Source: an uncultured bacterium (lineage in GTDB: Bacteria; Verrucomicrobiota; Kiritimatiellia; RFP12; UBA1067). Taken from it: a DNA stretch of 5,386 bases. Location: NCBI GenBank assembly GCA_902773475.1, contig CACYEO010000195.1, forward strand, positions 1-5,386, given 5' to 3'. The translations under genes and the position numbers were made by a program. Each line of letters opens with the position of its first letter. Position 1 is the stretch's first letter. Below the pieces are notes generated by a model. It had not been told where the DNA came from. It made no database searches and saw nothing but the letters and a program-made list of their open reading frames with translations. This document shows, one piece after another, positions 4,711 to 5,386 of this stretch.

Positions 4711-5280
4711 CAGGAGCAGAGTCGCCGACCCGCAGGGATTCTTCGTGACCCGGCCCGAGATGCGCCGCACCGAAACGAGCGGAACGTGAAGTTCCGCCTC
4801 CTCGCCGGCGCCGGGCAGCGAAACGATATCGGCAACGCCCTGGGCGATCTGCTTCGGGCCGGGGTAGGTGCCGACCATCGAAGAAAGCGCGTCGATCGGC
4901 GCGCTTGCCACGTCTGAAATCCCGACCGTGAACTTCTGCACCACGTCGGAGCCTGTCTTGAACGCGAGTTTCGCAGTCAGGCGCAGAAACTTTTCGATAT
5001 TCTCCGTATTCAGCGATTCGGAGACGGAAACCGCCACGCCCGCGTGACCTTCGACATCCTCGCGGAAAAGTATGCGCTTCGTCCATTCCTCGGCGGAGAA
5101 ATCCGCTTTGCTCTTTGCGAAGACGGCTTCGCGGGAGGCGGTCTTCCGCGCGATTGCGCTGCGCGGCCAGATCAGATCGACGGTTATCAGATTGCGGGAC
5201 TTCAAGAGGATTTTCTGGAAACCCGCCCCGGATATGTCTACGCGGGAAAGGAGAAATTCGACCGTCTGTTTTTGCTTCAT
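4696..5280 (-). CDS. Hypothetical protein, 194 residues, no family recognised
   Basis: I do not recognise this protein. It begins M-K-Q-K-Q-T-V-E-F-L-L and has no signal peptide or membrane segment, so it is probably cytosolic. The N-terminal half alternates short hydrophobic strands with charged turns (V-E-F-L-L, L-I-T-V-D-L-I-W). In the middle, W-T-K-R-I-L-F-R-E-D-V-E-G-H-A-G-V-A-V-S-V-S looks like a beta hairpin. A helical stretch follows (about 91-115), and the C-terminal part returns to likely beta strands (E-L-H-V-P-L-V-S-V-R-R-I). This would suit a small beta-sandwich with an inserted helix, but that is a guess. The ATG at 5278-5280 is supported by AAGGA (5289-5293) 8 bases upstream, which lies in a hairpin loop. 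It follows a tRNA-Ala by 34 bases, with no terminator between, and converges on plsY. Codon composition matches the GC-rich neighbours. Confidence 0.75.
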   Translation of the reverse strand: MKQKQTVEFLLSRVDISGAGFQKILLKSRNLITVDLIWPRSAIARKTASREAVFAKSKADFSAEEWTKRILFREDVEGHAGVAVSVSESLNTENIEKFLRLTAKLAFKTGSDVVQKFTVGISDVASAPIDALSSMVGTYPGPKQIAQGVADIVSLPGAGEEAELHVPLVSVRRISGRVTKNPCGSATLLLRALS

Positions 5281-5281
5281 G

Positions 5282-5300
5282 ATGAATATCCTTTATTCAT
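5282..5300 (-). promoter_or_regulatory. Hairpin presenting the Shine-Dalgarno of the hypothetical gene in its loop
   Basis: On the leftward strand ATGAATA (5300-5294) pairs perfectly with TATTCAT (5288-5282), leaving the loop AAGGA, which is the ribosome-binding site of the gene starting at 5280. The same stretch can be read as a seven-codon mini-frame, M-N-K-G-Y-S-S-stop, whose TGA overlaps the gene start as ATGA. The stem is AT-rich and of modest stability. A regulatory role is inferred only. Confidence 0.4.
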
Positions 5301-5314
5301 GCACACGTTCCGGA

Positions 5315-5386
5315 TGGTGGAGGTAAGGGGAGTCGAACCCCTGACCTCTTCAATGCCATTGAAGCGCTCTACCAACTGAGCTATAC
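5315..5386 (-). tRNA. tRNA-Ala, anticodon GGC (first four 5' bases outside the window)
   Basis: The leftward strand shows a complete cloverleaf except the first four acceptor bases. The D stem is GCTC/GAGC with the AGTTGGTA loop. The anticodon stem CTTCA/TGAAG holds the loop ATGGCAT, with anticodon GGC at 5355-5357 and U33 in place. The T stem AGGGG/CCCCT holds TTCGACT. The 3' acceptor strand TACCTCC is followed by discriminator A and an encoded CCA (5315-5317). Position 70 is U, which fits the G3:U70 identity pair of alanine tRNAs, although base 3 lies outside the window. It reads alanine GCC/GCU codons, which suits the Ala-rich, GC-rich genes here. Confidence 0.95.

Noticed and set aside
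5044..5379. Rightward frame ending in V-R-G-V-E-P-L-T-S-S-M-P-L-K-R-S-T-N
   Set aside because: The tail is the antisense translation of the tRNA-Ala, a well-known false protein; the rest is antisense to the hypothetical gene.

Overview
The window looks like bacterial chromosome from a moderately GC-rich Gram-negative lineage. Three things hint at the Verrucomicrobiota/Kiritimatiellota/Lentisphaerota (PVC) group: a secreted protein whose mature part begins with a W-T-G-N-G-x-x-Y-W-T motif of autotransporter style, intergenic arrays of degenerate heptamers, and a PlsY-type acyltransferase. This placement is inference; no rRNA or marker gene proves it.

Left third (1-1416), accessory in character and visibly more AT-rich than the rest. 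All genes here read leftward. At the edge is the first 41 codons of an exported protein with a clear signal peptide. Upstream of it lie a 14-base C/G homopolymer and a heptamer array. Next comes a two-gene toxin-antitoxin module: a PIN-domain (VapC-family) ribonuclease first and a 73-residue antitoxin second, overlapping by 11 bases. The module has a strong sigma70-like promoter whose -10 box sits inside a 7-bp dyad, as expected for self-repression. Behind the promoter, 1045-1416 holds no gene but contains two further heptamer arrays.

Centre (1417-4680), core-like and GC-rich, all rightward and tightly packed: nagB (glucosamine-6-phosphate deaminase), a two-domain family-2 glycosyltransferase with C-terminal membrane helices, and plsY (acyl-phosphate:glycerol-3-phosphate acyltransferase). 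The gaps are 7 bases between nagB and the glycosyltransferase, then an ATGA overlap to plsY, so the three are probably one transcript. They touch hexosamine catabolism, glycan assembly at the membrane and phospholipid synthesis. A joint role in envelope glycan or glycolipid supply is plausible but not shown. A perfect 13-bp hairpin lies just inside the glycosyltransferase gene.

Right end (4681-5386), reading leftward: a tRNA-Ala (anticodon GGC), cut by the window edge, followed closely by an unrecognised 194-residue protein convergent with plsY.

The most interesting material is the non-coding structure: three heptamer arrays of different sequence but identical 7-bp period (one supplying the antitoxin stop codon, one switching strand midway), a possible phase-variable homopolymer in front of a surface-protein gene, and the early hairpin in the glycosyltransferase gene.
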